DNA of 33,000 nt from Campylobacteraceae bacterium (GTDB taxonomy: Bacteria; Campylobacterota; Campylobacteria; Campylobacterales; Campylobacteraceae), in contig JAISXY010000029.1 of NCBI GenBank assembly GCA_031270285.1, forward strand, positions 1 through 33,000, given 5' to 3'. Of the stretch, positions 24,790 through 33,000 are shown in pieces (within the stretch, counting starts at the first letter, position 1; every line of letters starts with the position of its first letter). The translations under genes were made by a program, and so were the position numbers. Below the pieces are notes generated by a model that saw nothing but the letters and a program-made list of their open reading frames with translations, was not told the DNA's origin and ran no database searches.

Positions 24790-26655
24790 CTATCCCTCAA
24801 TATAATTTTTCAGTTTTCTGCCGACTTTTGGATGTTTCAATTTTTTGATAGCCGAACTCTCTATCTGTCTTACGCGTTCTCTTGTAACATTAAGTTCTTT
24901 GCCTATCTCTTCAAGCGTTCTGTCGCTCTCATCATCTAAAAGTCCGAAACGCATTCTAATAACGGCTTTTTCGCGTTCGTTAAGCTGCTCCAAAACTTCG
25001 TCTATCTGTTCTTTTAAATCATTTTTGAGTATATGTTCTATCGGCGAGAGCGTATTTCTATCCTCTACAAAATCGCCGAATTTTCCATCGTCTTCATTGC
25101 CGATAGGAGCTTCCAGCGAAATAGGCTCTTTGGTAATTTTGATAACATTTCTAACTTTATCGGGACTTAATCCAACTTCAAGTGCAATAGTATCTATATC
25201 AGGTTCTTTTCCATTCTCCTGCAAATGTTTTCTTACCACTTTATTGATACGATTTATCGTCTCTATCATGTGAATAGGTATGCGGATTGTACGCGCTTGA
25301 TCTGCAATGGCGCGGCTGATTGCCTGTCTTATCCACCATGTAGCATATGTTGAAAATTTAAAACCTTTTTTGTATTCAAACTTATCTACAGCCTTCATGA
25401 GCCCTATATTGCCCTCTTGGATAAGATCCAAAAACGGTAAACCTCTGTTTGTATATCTTTTTGCGATTGAAACAACAAGGCGAAGATTTGATTTTGCCAT
25501 ACGTTCTTTTGCTTTGTCTGTTATTCTTTTACCGCGTTTAATCTGCTCCAAAATCTCTTTTAAAACTTCAGGTTCAAGGCTGAAAGACTTTTTGGAAGCC
25601 TCTTTGGTTTGGAACAGTTTTTTTATATCGGTATATGTTGAAATCATCGTAGCTTCAGGTACAACAGAGGCGATTTCATCTTTACTGAGTTCTGTTATCT
25701 TGGACAGTATCTTTTTATGATTATCCTTTAAAGCATCATTAAAAAGCGAGAGTTTATATTCCAATCTTTTTAATTCTTTATCAAACTCCGAATCGCTTTT
25801 TAAAGCTGTTTCTATAGCGCGCACCAATTCGTTGATAAGCTTGCTCGTAGGTCCTAAATCCATCAGTTTTTCTTTTAAAATTCTCTTTTTATAAGCAACG
25901 GCAAGACTATACTCCAAAGAGATATCTTCATTTTTATTGTCATTCATTTTTGTGGTAAATTTCATCCACTCTTTTTTTGCTTTTTCTAAAGCTCTGAAAC
26001 TTTCTATGACATTTTCAGAACGCTTAAGCTCTTTTTTTGTAGGCGCTCTTTTATTTTCATCAGCGTCGTCTAACTCCGTGTCCTCGTCATCTTCGTCTAT
26101 ATCCTCTTCCTCTTCGTCTTCTAACTCGTCATCAAAACTTTTAAACAGCTCTTTTACTCTTCGCTCTCTGTTTACAAGCGCTTCTTTATACTCTAATATA
26201 AAATCTATAAGATACGGTACAGAGCAAAAAGCGTCTATAATGATATCTTCTCCGAGCTCAATTTTTTTACTGATAAAAATCTCTTCATCTTTTGTCAAAA
26301 GCGATATCTGCCCCATTTCGCGCAGATACATTCTAACCGGACTATCGCTTCTTGACCACTCCAAAAGCTCTTTTTCATTTGCCAAATCAAACTCATCTTC
26401 CAAAGCTTCGTCTTGAAACTTCTGTTTTTCCTGTTCTCTTTTTTTGGCTTCTTCTAAATTACGCATTTTGGCTATTTCGGCCGAAGTTACAAGAGTTACG
26501 CTGTATTTTTTCAAGAGCGTTTCTATTTTTTTAATAATAACTGATGTAGGTTGTTTGGGGAAAAATTCTATCAGTCCGTCATAAGTTAAATAACCTTTTT
26601 CATTTTTTTTTAAGAAGTCTTCTAAAGCTATAAAAACATCTTTTGTTGCAGACAT
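24790..26655 (-). CDS. rpoD: RNA polymerase primary sigma factor (sigma70)
   Basis: RpoD directs RNA polymerase to housekeeping promoters. The 621-aa protein shows region 1.1 (about 10-60), region 1.2 ([18 protein letters not shown]), and a long non-conserved insert with a very acidic run ([18 protein letters not shown]). Region 2 follows ([57 protein letters not shown]), then region 3 and a full region 4 ([16 protein letters not shown]). ATG at 26655 follows AAAGGAG. A TATAAT at 26706-26701 would give a leader of about 40 nt. The downstream sigma-4-like gene is a partial paralogue. Confidence 0.97.
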   Translation of the reverse strand: MSATKDVFIALEDFLKKNEKGYLTYDGLIEFFPKQPTSVIIKKIETLLKKYSVTLVTSAEIAKMRNLEEAKKREQEKQKFQDEALEDEFDLANEKELLEWSRSDSPVRMYLREMGQISLLTKDEEIFISKKIELGEDIIIDAFCSVPYLIDFILEYKEALVNRERRVKELFKSFDDELEDEEEEDIDEDDEDTELDDADENKRAPTKKELKRSENVIESFRALEKAKKEWMKFTTKMNDNKNEDISLEYSLAVAYKKRILKEKLMDLGPTSKLINELVRAIETALKSDSEFDKELKRLEYKLSLFNDALKDNHKKILSKITELSKDEIASVVPEATMISTYTDIKKLFQTKEASKKSFSLEPEVLKEILEQIKRGKRITDKAKERMAKSNLRLVVSIAKRYTNRGLPFLDLIQEGNIGLMKAVDKFEYKKGFKFSTYATWWIRQAISRAIADQARTIRIPIHMIETINRINKVVRKHLQENGKEPDIDTIALEVGLSPDKVRNVIKITKEPISLEAPIGNEDDGKFGDFVEDRNTLSPIEHILKNDLKEQIDEVLEQLNEREKAVIRMRFGLLDDESDRTLEEIGKELNVTRERVRQIESSAIKKLKHPKVGRKLKNYIEG

Positions 26656-26700
26656 AAGACTTGCTCCTTTGCAGAGTTTGAAAGTGTTAAAAAGGGAGAT

Positions 26701-26706
26701 ATTATA
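26701..26706 (-). promoter_or_regulatory. Putative -10 of rpoD
   Basis: A perfect TATAAT on the minus strand (context TAGGTATAATATCTCCC) lies 46 nt upstream of the rpoD ATG, with AAAGGAG between. No -35 is evident. Confidence 0.5.
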
Positions 26707-26789
26707 CCTAAATTTTTTTAAAACTTATTGAGATGAAATAAAAACTCCAAAAAAATATTGTTACAAATTGATATTATAAATCAAAAAAG

Positions 26790-26820
26790 TCGTTTTAAAA
26801 TCGTTTTGCAGGCTTACAAT
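26790..26820 (+). promoter_or_regulatory. Putative aspA promoter with tandem heptamers
   Basis: TCGTTTT occurs at 26790-26796 and again at 26801-26807, separated by AAAA (11-bp period), followed 7 bp later by TACAAT (26815-26820) and then AAGGAG before aspA. Direct heptamers one helical turn apart just upstream of a -10 are typical of OmpR-family activator sites. The regulator is unknown. Confidence 0.4.
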
Positions 26821-26846
26821 TTATTAAATTTTTTAAGGAGAGGAAA

Positions 26847-28292
26847 ATGGTATTTCGTATAGAACACGACTTGATAGGAGACAAGGAGATCTCCAATGAT
26901 TGTTATTATGGTGTGCAAACGGCACGAGCAAAAGAGAATTTTTATATAACGGGAGTAAAACTTTCAAGTTTTCCGACTTTTATAAAATCATTAGCTCTTG
27001 TAAAAAAAGCGGCGGCTTTGGCAAATTACGAGTTAAACTTGATTAGTGAAGCCAAAAAAAATGCTATTTGCGAAGCATGCGATGAGATTGTAAACGGCAA
27101 ATACCATGACCAGTTTGTTGTAGATATGATACAAGGAGGTGCGGGAACTTCAACAAACATGAATGCCAATGAAGTTATTGCAAACATCGGCTTGGAACTC
27201 ATGGGACACAAAAAAGGCGAGTACAAATATCTTCATCCGAACAATGATGTAAATCTCTCACAATCCACAAACGACGCCTATCCTACGGCTTTGCGTATAG
27301 CTATTTACGAGAGGTTGGGTGGTTTGATAGAGTCCATGAGCATCATAAAAGACTCATTTGCAAAAAAAGCTTTGGAATTCAAAGATGTGATAAAAATGGG
27401 AAGAACGCAGCTTCAAGATGCCGTTCCCATGACTTTGGAGCAAGAGTTTAGAACATATGCGATTATGATTGGCGAGGATATCCAAAGAGTAGATGAGGCA
27501 AGACAGTTGGTAAGAGAGATGAATCTCGGCGCAACTGCCATAGGAACCGGCATAAATTCGCATCCGGATTATCCAAAACTCGTGGAGAGTAAACTTCAAG
27601 AAGTAACCGGCCGCCCGTTTATAACGGCAAAAGATTTGGTAGAAGCTACTCAAGACACAGGAGCTTATGTACAAATATCCGGCGTTTTGAAAAGAGTCGC
27701 TACTAAAATGTCAAAAATCTGCAACGATTTAAGGCTTTTGAGTTCCGGTCCAAGAACAGGATTTAACGAGATAAATCTTCCTGCCATGCAGCCCGGAAGC
27801 TCAATAATGCCCGGCAAAGTAAATCCCGTAATTCCCGAGGTTGTAAACCAAGTCTGCTTCCAAGTAATAGGCAGCGACATCACCGTAACATTGGCAAGCG
27901 AAGGCGGACAGTTACAGCTTAATGTCTTTGAGCCTGTTATCGCTTACAATCTTTTTAACTCTATAAACATGATGAGCCATGCGTTTAAAACGCTCTCTTT
28001 TGCTTGCGTGGACGGTATCACGGCAAATAAAGAGAGATGTAAGGATTTGGTACTGAACAGTATAGGTTTGGTAACGGCTTTAAATCCGTTTATAGGTTAT
28101 GAAAATTCAACCTCCGTAGCAAAAGAGGCTTTGGAGAGCGGCGGTTCCGTATATAACATAGTACTTGAGAGAGGACTTTTGGCAAAAGAAGAACTTGACG
28201 ACATTATAAGACCTGAAAATATGATTAAACCTCGTAATTTCGGACTGTCTGAAAAACATAAAATAGATGGCAAGCAGACCATAAAAAAATAA
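26847..28292 (+). CDS. aspA: Aspartate ammonia-lyase (aspartase)
   Basis: AspA converts L-aspartate to fumarate and ammonia, feeding carbon metabolism or fumarate respiration. The 481-aa protein has GAGTSTNMNANEVIAN (98-113), typical of aspartases rather than the GSGTQSNMN of class II fumarases. It also has the catalytic lid GSSIMPGKVNP (317-327), and LSQSTNDAYPTA at about 137-148. ATG at 26847 follows AAGGAGAGG. dcuA starts 10 nt after its stop, with the ribosome site overlapping the stop codon (TAAGGAG). The pair is also found in C. jejuni and E. coli. Confidence 0.96.
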   Translation: MVFRIEHDLIGDKEISNDCYYGVQTARAKENFYITGVKLSSFPTFIKSLALVKKAAALANYELNLISEAKKNAICEACDEIVNGKYHDQFVVDMIQGGAGTSTNMNANEVIANIGLELMGHKKGEYKYLHPNNDVNLSQSTNDAYPTALRIAIYERLGGLIESMSIIKDSFAKKALEFKDVIKMGRTQLQDAVPMTLEQEFRTYAIMIGEDIQRVDEARQLVREMNLGATAIGTGINSHPDYPKLVESKLQEVTGRPFITAKDLVEATQDTGAYVQISGVLKRVATKMSKICNDLRLLSSGPRTGFNEINLPAMQPGSSIMPGKVNPVIPEVVNQVCFQVIGSDITVTLASEGGQLQLNVFEPVIAYNLFNSINMMSHAFKTLSFACVDGITANKERCKDLVLNSIGLVTALNPFIGYENSTSVAKEALESGGSVYNIVLERGLLAKEELDDIIRPENMIKPRNFGLSEKHKIDGKQTIKK

Positions 28293-28302
28293 GGAGCAAC
28301 AG

Positions 28303-29655
28303 ATGCTTAGCGCTTTTTTTAGTCCTGAAGTGCTTTTGATACTGCAAATAGCTGTAGTATTGGGAGCTATCTTTATAGGTGTTCGTTTGGGTGGCATAGC
28401 GATAGGATATGCCGGCGGTATAGGATTGGTATTTCTATGTCTATTTTTGGGCATGGATCCCGGCGGAGTTACAGGAAGTAAGGTTCTTATACCTATAGAT
28501 GTTATTTTAATCATAATGTCCGTTATAGCGGCTATTGCAGCGATGCAGGTTGCGGGCGGGCTTGATTATCTGGTGCATTTGGCAGAAAAACTTTTAAGAA
28601 AACATCCTAAATATATAACATTTTTAGGTCCCACGGTAACATATTTTTTGACCATATTTGCAGGCACAGGCCATACGGCGTTTTCAGCGCTTCCGGTTAT
28701 TGCGGAAGTCGCAAAAGAACAGGGCGTTAAGCCGTCCGTTCCATTGAGCGTCTCTGTCGTATCCTCCCAGATAGCCATTACAGCTTCACCTGTCTCTGCG
28801 GCTGTTGTTTTCATGAGCGGCGTATTAGAGCCTCTTGGTGTCGGATATCTTACCATTTTGGCGATTTGCATACCTACAACATTTACAGCCTGCATGATAA
28901 CCGCATTTATTTGCAATCTTTTTGACACCGACCTTTCTAAAGACATCGTTTATCAGGAGAGATTGAAAGAGGGGCTGGTTAAACTTCGCGGTCAAAGGGA
29001 GTTTGTTGCCCAAAAAGGCGCTAAACTGTCCGTTTTACTTTTCTTAATCGGCGTTTTGGCTATCGTTTTATATGCTACCGCCATCAGCAGTACCGTTAAA
29101 TGGATAGAAAATCCCATTGTAGGGCGCGATGCGGCTATCATAATGTTCATGCTCACAATCGCAACTTTGATTGCATTTTTTTGCAAGATAGACACCGATA
29201 AAGTCTTAAATGCTTCTACCTTCAAGTCCGGTATGACAGCTTGTATCTGCGTTCTTGGCGTTGCATGGCTTGGTTCTACTTTTGTGGGCGGCAATATCGA
29301 CGGTATTAAAGGCGTTGCGGGAGATTTATTGCAACAATATCCATGGATGTTAGCGGTAATTTTGTTTTTTGCAAGCACTCTTTTGTATTCGCAAGCGGCA
29401 ACTGCAAGAGCGCTCATTCCTACGGCGATTTTATTAAGTGTAGAACCCACGACGCTCATAGCGTCATTTGCGGCAGTAAGCGCACTGTTTGTTTTGCCTA
29501 CATACCCTACACTTTTAGCAGCCGTTCAGATGGATGATACGGGAAGTACTAGGATCGGCAAATATGTCTTTAACCATCCGTTTTTATTTCCCGGGGTGTT
29601 AACTATAGCGATAGCGGTAACGTTGGGATTTATATTGGCGCCGATATTGATTTAA
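28303..29655 (+). CDS. dcuA: Anaerobic C4-dicarboxylate transporter (DcuA/DcuB family)
   Basis: Dcu carriers exchange fumarate, aspartate, malate and succinate across the inner membrane, typically aspartate or fumarate in and succinate out. The 450-aa protein is highly hydrophobic, with about ten or more membrane segments. It carries the family signature AGTGHTAFSALPVIAEVAKE followed by GVKPSVPLSVSVVSSQIAIT, and LPTYPTLLAAVQMDDTGSTR near the C-terminus. It is cotranscribed with aspA. DcuA is preferred over DcuB because of the aspA linkage, but that subtype call is inference. Confidence 0.93.
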   Translation: MLSAFFSPEVLLILQIAVVLGAIFIGVRLGGIAIGYAGGIGLVFLCLFLGMDPGGVTGSKVLIPIDVILIIMSVIAAIAAMQVAGGLDYLVHLAEKLLRKHPKYITFLGPTVTYFLTIFAGTGHTAFSALPVIAEVAKEQGVKPSVPLSVSVVSSQIAITASPVSAAVVFMSGVLEPLGVGYLTILAICIPTTFTACMITAFICNLFDTDLSKDIVYQERLKEGLVKLRGQREFVAQKGAKLSVLLFLIGVLAIVLYATAISSTVKWIENPIVGRDAAIIMFMLTIATLIAFFCKIDTDKVLNASTFKSGMTACICVLGVAWLGSTFVGGNIDGIKGVAGDLLQQYPWMLAVILFFASTLLYSQAATARALIPTAILLSVEPTTLIASFAAVSALFVLPTYPTLLAAVQMDDTGSTRIGKYVFNHPFLFPGVLTIAIAVTLGFILAPILI

Positions 29656-29680
29656 AGGCTTATTTAAAATTTTTAAAGCA

Positions 29681-29707
29681 GATAGAGCGTTACCGATGCG
29701 CTCTATC
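29681..29707 (+). terminator. Hairpin downstream of dcuA
   Basis: GATAGAGCG and CGCTCTATC pair over 9 bp with a 9-nt loop, 26 nt after the dcuA stop. No U-tract follows (CTAAAATCT), as with the hairpin after the HIT gene. It probably marks the end of the aspA-dcuA transcript. The rest of the 29708-29911 gap is AT-rich with no gene. Confidence 0.5.
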
Positions 29708-29911
29708 CTAAAATCTAAAACGATTAAACGTCCGCATATTCCAAACGCTTAAAGGCGAAACGGAAATCTAAAGAAATTACAAAAACTATTTCTAAAACAG
29801 TAAAAGTTCTTAAATACTTTTTGTTTTTCCATATTATTTCAAAAAAGTAACATGGAAAAACTATTTTTTTCGCTAAAATATATCATATTTTTTGAGGTAT
29901 TAACGGATATA

Positions 29912-31744
29912 ATGAAGTTTTGTATAAAAATTTTTATTTTATTGTTAATGATAACCTGCGCTTTTGCAGAAGATAAACAGGTTCTTGTTATCAACTCTTA
30001 CCATCGCGGCTTTCAGTGGAGCGATGACGTGATAAAGGGCTTGGAGACAGTTTTATCACAGCATATAGATATAACGGTCAATGTTTTATATATGGATTCA
30101 AAACGAATCAACTCAAAGGAATATTACAAAAAGCTGCTGGAGCTTTACAAACTTCAACTGAAAAATCACAAATACGAATTGATTATAACCGTTGATAAAT
30201 TTGCTTATGATTTTGTACTGCAATACTATCATGAGCTTTTTACTAATGAGCCGATACTCTTTTCGGGACTTGAGCGAAATTCTATAGAAGATATAAGAAA
30301 AAGCGGTCTTGAAGATAGGGTTTTTGGAGTATATGAAAAAAGAGCTATCGGTGAAACTATCCTTATGATTTCAAAACTGATTCCGAACTTAAAAAAACTC
30401 TATATTATCAACGACCAAAGCGAAAACGGAGACGATTCGCACCCTTTTATCATGCAGGCGATAGAAGAGAATGACGAAAAGCTGGATATAGAGTACATAA
30501 GAGCGTCCACTTTGAATGAACTTGAAGAGAGATTTTCTTCATACAAAAACGATGAAGCGATTTTTTATGTGAGATTTTACAATGACAAATATGGTAATTT
30601 TTACAGAAACAACCAGATAGCCACGACTTTAGAAAAACTAAAACTGCCCGTTTTTGTTACGGACACTCTTTTTATAGGCAAAGGCGCTTTTGGCGGCAAA
30701 CTTGTATTGATTGACGGGCTTGGACAGGAGACGGGAAAAGTTGCGGTTGATATTTTAGAGGGCAGATTAACACCACTTTTTACTACAACATTTGATAAGT
30801 ATGATTTTCAATTTGACCTCAATAAAATGAGAGAGTTCAACATAAATCCAAGTCTTGCCGTTGGAAATTATACTACTATAAATATGCCGATGACATTTTT
30901 TGATAAACACAGAGAGTTTATAAATTTTGTCTTTATCATTTCGCCGCTGTTGGTTTTTCTTATTTTGGGACTTTTGCACAATATCTACATGAGAATTAAA
31001 AATGAGAAAAAACTGCGCCTTGTAGAGCTTGAGAAAAACAAACACCAGCAGTTTGTTATCCAGCAGTCAAAACTTGCCGAGATAGGCGAAGTGTTTTCGT
31101 CCATTGCTCATCAGTGGAAAAATCCTTTGGTAGAGATAGCGACCATAGCACAAGAGCATGCATTTAAAGAGCGCGATAAAAACAGTCAGTTTGTAAAAGA
31201 TATCATGGTGCAGATACACTACATGACAAATACTATAAGCGATTTTCAAAAATTTATAGCTCCATCTGCCGTTAAAACCTCATTTAATGTCGAAGAGGCT
31301 ATAAAATCCATGATGAAGATCATAAATCATACGATAAAATATAACTATATAGATATCGTTATAAACAAAAAAGACGCCGCAAAACTTACTGTTGAGGGCT
31401 ACAAAAACGAGTTCATGCAGATACTTTTAAATATCGTAAATAACGCAAAAGACCAGATAGCGGAGCTTAGAGCCAAAGGAACGATAAAAAGAGGCAGGAT
31501 AGAATTTCTCATATATAACAGGAAAAATCTGGTCATTATAGAGATAGGCGATAATGCGGGCGGTATAAGAAGCGACAGACTTCCATTTATATTTGACGCT
31601 TACTATACGACAAAGAAAAACGGGCACGGCATAGGTCTTTACATGTCAAAACTCATCATTGAAAATAAAATGGGCGGAAAGATAGAAGCTTTTAATAAAG
31701 ATGACGGAGCTTGTTTTAAAATATCACTGGAGGCGGTAAAATGA
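29912..31744 (+). CDS. Sensor histidine kinase with periplasmic ABC-type binding domain
   Basis: The ORF track starts at 29852, but MKFCIKIFILLLMITCAFA at 29912 is a clean signal/anchor with GAGG upstream, giving 610 aa. A periplasmic domain (about 20-330) opens with VLVINSYHRGFQWSDDVIKG, the pattern of the ABC_sub_bind (DUF534/TrpX-like) substrate-binding family. A membrane helix follows (about 337-358). The kinase has phosphoacceptor His400 in SIAHQWKNPL, N-box LLNIVNNAKDQI, G1 GDNAGGI, the F-box region PFIFDAYYTTKK and G2 GHGIGLYMSK, so it looks active. The stop overlaps the response regulator start by 4 nt. The ligand is unknown; its place after aspA-dcuA hints at a related metabolite, weakly. 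Confidence 0.9.
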   Translation: MKFCIKIFILLLMITCAFAEDKQVLVINSYHRGFQWSDDVIKGLETVLSQHIDITVNVLYMDSKRINSKEYYKKLLELYKLQLKNHKYELIITVDKFAYDFVLQYYHELFTNEPILFSGLERNSIEDIRKSGLEDRVFGVYEKRAIGETILMISKLIPNLKKLYIINDQSENGDDSHPFIMQAIEENDEKLDIEYIRASTLNELEERFSSYKNDEAIFYVRFYNDKYGNFYRNNQIATTLEKLKLPVFVTDTLFIGKGAFGGKLVLIDGLGQETGKVAVDILEGRLTPLFTTTFDKYDFQFDLNKMREFNINPSLAVGNYTTINMPMTFFDKHREFINFVFIISPLLVFLILGLLHNIYMRIKNEKKLRLVELEKNKHQQFVIQQSKLAEIGEVFSSIAHQWKNPLVEIATIAQEHAFKERDKNSQFVKDIMVQIHYMTNTISDFQKFIAPSAVKTSFNVEEAIKSMMKIINHTIKYNYIDIVINKKDAAKLTVEGYKNEFMQILLNIVNNAKDQIAELRAKGTIKRGRIEFLIYNRKNLVIIEIGDNAGGIRSDRLPFIFDAYYTTKKNGHGIGLYMSKLIIENKMGGKIEAFNKDDGACFKISLEAVK

Positions 31745-32385
31745 AAATTCTGGTTTTGGAAGATAATGAGAGACTGGCAAATCTGATAAAGGTTACTTTG
31801 GATCAGGAAGGTTTTAAAACGGATGTTTTTTACGACGGCGAAAAGGCGCTGGATGCGATAAACAACGGTTATCACTGCTATGTTTTGGATATAAACGTTC
31901 CCTCGCTGGACGGCATAAGCATACTTGATACGATAAGACTTTATCATAAAAACATACCGGTCATAATCATCAGCTCAAATCATGAATTGGAAAATATCCA
32001 AAAAGCTTATGAAATAGGGGCTGATGACTATCTTAAGAAGCCGTTTTTCAATTATGAACTTGTTCAAAAAATCAAAAAATTCTGCCGACCTTCTGCGGTT
32101 TCGGTTATAAATTTGACGGGCGGATATCTATTTAACTACGAAACCAGCAGACTTCATGACAAAGACGGCAACGAAGTGCAGCTTGCAAAAAAGGAGATAC
32201 TTTTTTTCGAACTCTTTATAAAAAACCGTCAGCGTATAGTTACATTTGAAGAGATGGAAGAGTATATATGGGAGGGCGAGGATACTTCTATCTTAAACAT
32301 TAGAGCGCTCATCAAGCGGCTACGCAAAAAACTTCCCGAAAATGCCATAAAAATAGTCAAAGAGATAGGTTACGCACTGAATTAA
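31741..32385 (+). CDS. OmpR-family response regulator
   Basis: The 214-aa protein has a receiver domain (1-115) with the acidic pair Glu7/Asp8, phosphoacceptor Asp50 (YVLDINVPS), Ser78 and Lys100 (YLKKPF). A winged-helix DNA-binding domain follows (about 125-214: LAKKEILFFELFI, NIRALIKRLRKKL, IVKEIGYALN). ATG overlaps the kinase stop (ATGA), so the two form a matched pair. OmpR-type regulators bind tandem heptamers one turn apart, which is why the repeats before aspA are of interest. Its stop codon overlaps the stop of the convergent cytochrome gene. Confidence 0.94.
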   Translation: MKILVLEDNERLANLIKVTLDQEGFKTDVFYDGEKALDAINNGYHCYVLDINVPSLDGISILDTIRLYHKNIPVIIISSNHELENIQKAYEIGADDYLKKPFFNYELVQKIKKFCRPSAVSVINLTGGYLFNYETSRLHDKDGNEVQLAKKEILFFELFIKNRQRIVTFEEMEEYIWEGEDTSILNIRALIKRLRKKLPENAIKIVKEIGYALN

Positions 32386-32708
32386 AGCTGTTTTGTGATA
32401 TATTCGTACAGACTCTCCATCTCCTCATCTGTTAAAGAGTATTTGGGCATAATATCTTTAGGATTGTTTAAAGCTTTAAAAAAAACGGCTCTTGTTGCAT
32501 TGTTTATAGATGGTGCGGAAAACTTTTTAATCTCTCCTTTTACCTTGATATTTGCTATTACTTCTCCTCTTGCATCATTGCCATGGCATTTGTTACAGCC
32601 GATACCGCGCGGATTTGAGTAGAGCAGTTTTGCATACTCCATTCTCGTTATAAAATCATCTGCCAAAAGAGCGGAAAACAAAAAAAACAGTATAAATATC
32701 AAGCGCAT
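32382..32708 (-). CDS. Small periplasmic c-type cytochrome
   Basis: The preferred start is the internal ATG at 32708 (MRLIFILFFLFSALLADD), a clean signal peptide with AAAAGAG 5-6 nt upstream. The TTG at 32726 used by the ORF track has no ribosome site. The 108-aa precursor has one heme c site CNKCH (38-42), and Met87 in DIMPKYSLT as the likely distal ligand. The YSLTDEEMESLYEYI ending is typical of class I monoheme cytochromes. It would carry electrons in the periplasm; the partner is unknown. It is convergent with the response regulator, the two stops sharing TTAA, and divergent from folD. Confidence 0.9.
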   Translation of the reverse strand: MRLIFILFFLFSALLADDFITRMEYAKLLYSNPRGIGCNKCHGNDARGEVIANIKVKGEIKKFSAPSINNATRAVFFKALNNPKDIMPKYSLTDEEMESLYEYITKQL

Positions 32709-32743
32709 TTTAACTCTTTTTGCCAAAATTTAATAGTTAAATG

Positions 32744-32752
32744 GTATCATAC
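32744..32752. promoter_or_regulatory. Possible overlapping divergent -10 boxes (cytochrome and folD)
   Basis: GGTATCATACC is a near-perfect palindrome giving TATCAT on the plus strand (32745-32750) and TATGAT on the minus strand (32751-32746). Both could serve as -10 boxes for the divergent genes, about 40 nt from each start. Only one polymerase could use it at a time. Weak evidence. Confidence 0.3.
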
Positions 32753-32791
32753 CCAAACAATTTTTATATCACTTTTAAAAAAGGGAAATTA

Positions 32792-33000
32792 ATGACGCTG
32801 CTTGACGGAAAAACGCTCTCAAACTCCATTCAAGATGAAATAAAAAAAGAGACGGATAAACTTAGAAAAAAAAATATAACCGCAGGACTTGCCGTGATTT
32901 TGGTAGGAGACGACCCTGCAAGTCAATCATATGTAAAAATGAAAGAAAAAGCGTGCGACAGAGCCGGTATATACTCCATTTTACATAAAATGCCCTCTTC
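32792..33000 (+). CDS. folD: FolD, methylenetetrahydrofolate dehydrogenase/cyclohydrolase (5' part only)
   Basis: This ORF is not in the supplied track because it runs off the window. It starts ATG at 32792 after AAAAAAGGGAAATTA and reads MTLLDGKTLSNSIQDEIKKE, then GLAVILVGDDPASQSYVKMK. That is the FolD N-terminal catalytic region, where the family active-site lysine sits in the YVKxK segment. FolD interconverts 5,10-methylene- and 10-formyl-tetrahydrofolate with NADP. Only about 69 codons are visible, all intact. Confidence 0.94.
   Translation, partial: MTLLDGKTLSNSIQDEIKKETDKLRKKNITAGLAVILVGDDPASQSYVKMKEKACDRAGIYSILHKMPS

Noticed and set aside
29852-29911. Upstream Met of the histidine kinase ORF
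   Set aside because: No ribosome site; the next Met gives a clean signal sequence, so the first 20 residues are probably untranslated.
1-33000. tRNA, rRNA, transposase or prophage genes
   Set aside because: I looked through all gaps on both strands; none is large enough or has the right folds or motifs apart from the repeats described.

Overview
The window looks like part of a low-GC Campylobacterota (epsilonproteobacterial) chromosome. The block pheS-pheT-aroA-ispH-rpsA-serA, with a divergent HIT gene beside pheS, matches the order I recall from Campylobacter jejuni. The aspA-dcuA pair, the RpoD with an acidic insert and the HQW-type histidine kinase box fit the same group. A free-living, Sulfurimonas-like relative is possible, but the genus cannot be fixed from sequence alone. 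Almost everything is core chromosome. I see no tRNA, rRNA, CRISPR array, transposase or prophage gene.

Layout: (1) 1-387, extragenic palindromic repeats. (2) 388-9796, minus strand, a long collinear run pheS-pheT-aroA-ispH-rpsA-serA-efp, with 4-nt or 1-nt overlaps in its first half and an extra promoter before rpsA. (3) 9908-10991, plus strand, a HIT protein and a degenerate PhoU-like protein separated by a perfect 14-bp hairpin. (4) 11024-18418, minus strand, uvrA-polA-aat-metK; uvrA and polA overlap by 4 nt. (5) 18542-19204, plus strand, an unrecognised membrane-anchored periplasmic protein. (6) 19233-23459, minus strand, the phosphate importer pstS-pstC-pstA-pstB, with pstS cut off from pstC by about 750 bp of repeats. 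(7) 23746-26655, minus strand, rpoD, then a stand-alone sigma region 4 protein, then a PAS/degenerate-kinase-like protein. (8) 26847-29655, plus strand, aspA-dcuA (aspartate to fumarate, with C4-dicarboxylate exchange). (9) 29912-32385, a two-component system. (10) 32382-32708, minus strand, a small c-type cytochrome, and divergently the start of folD, which runs off the window.

The most interesting points are these. A matched pair of putative Pho boxes (TGTAACC-N4-TGCAAYA), each exactly 9 bp upstream of a -10 hexamer, precedes pstS and pstC. A family of dRS3-like hairpin repeats with compensatory stem changes occurs at two loci, one inside the pst cluster. A sigma-4-only protein, about 64% identical by eye to the RpoD C-terminus over 42 residues, sits just behind rpoD. 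Tandem heptamers with an 11-bp period lie upstream of aspA. Many genes start with GTG or TTG, and the supplied ORF track shows these as M.
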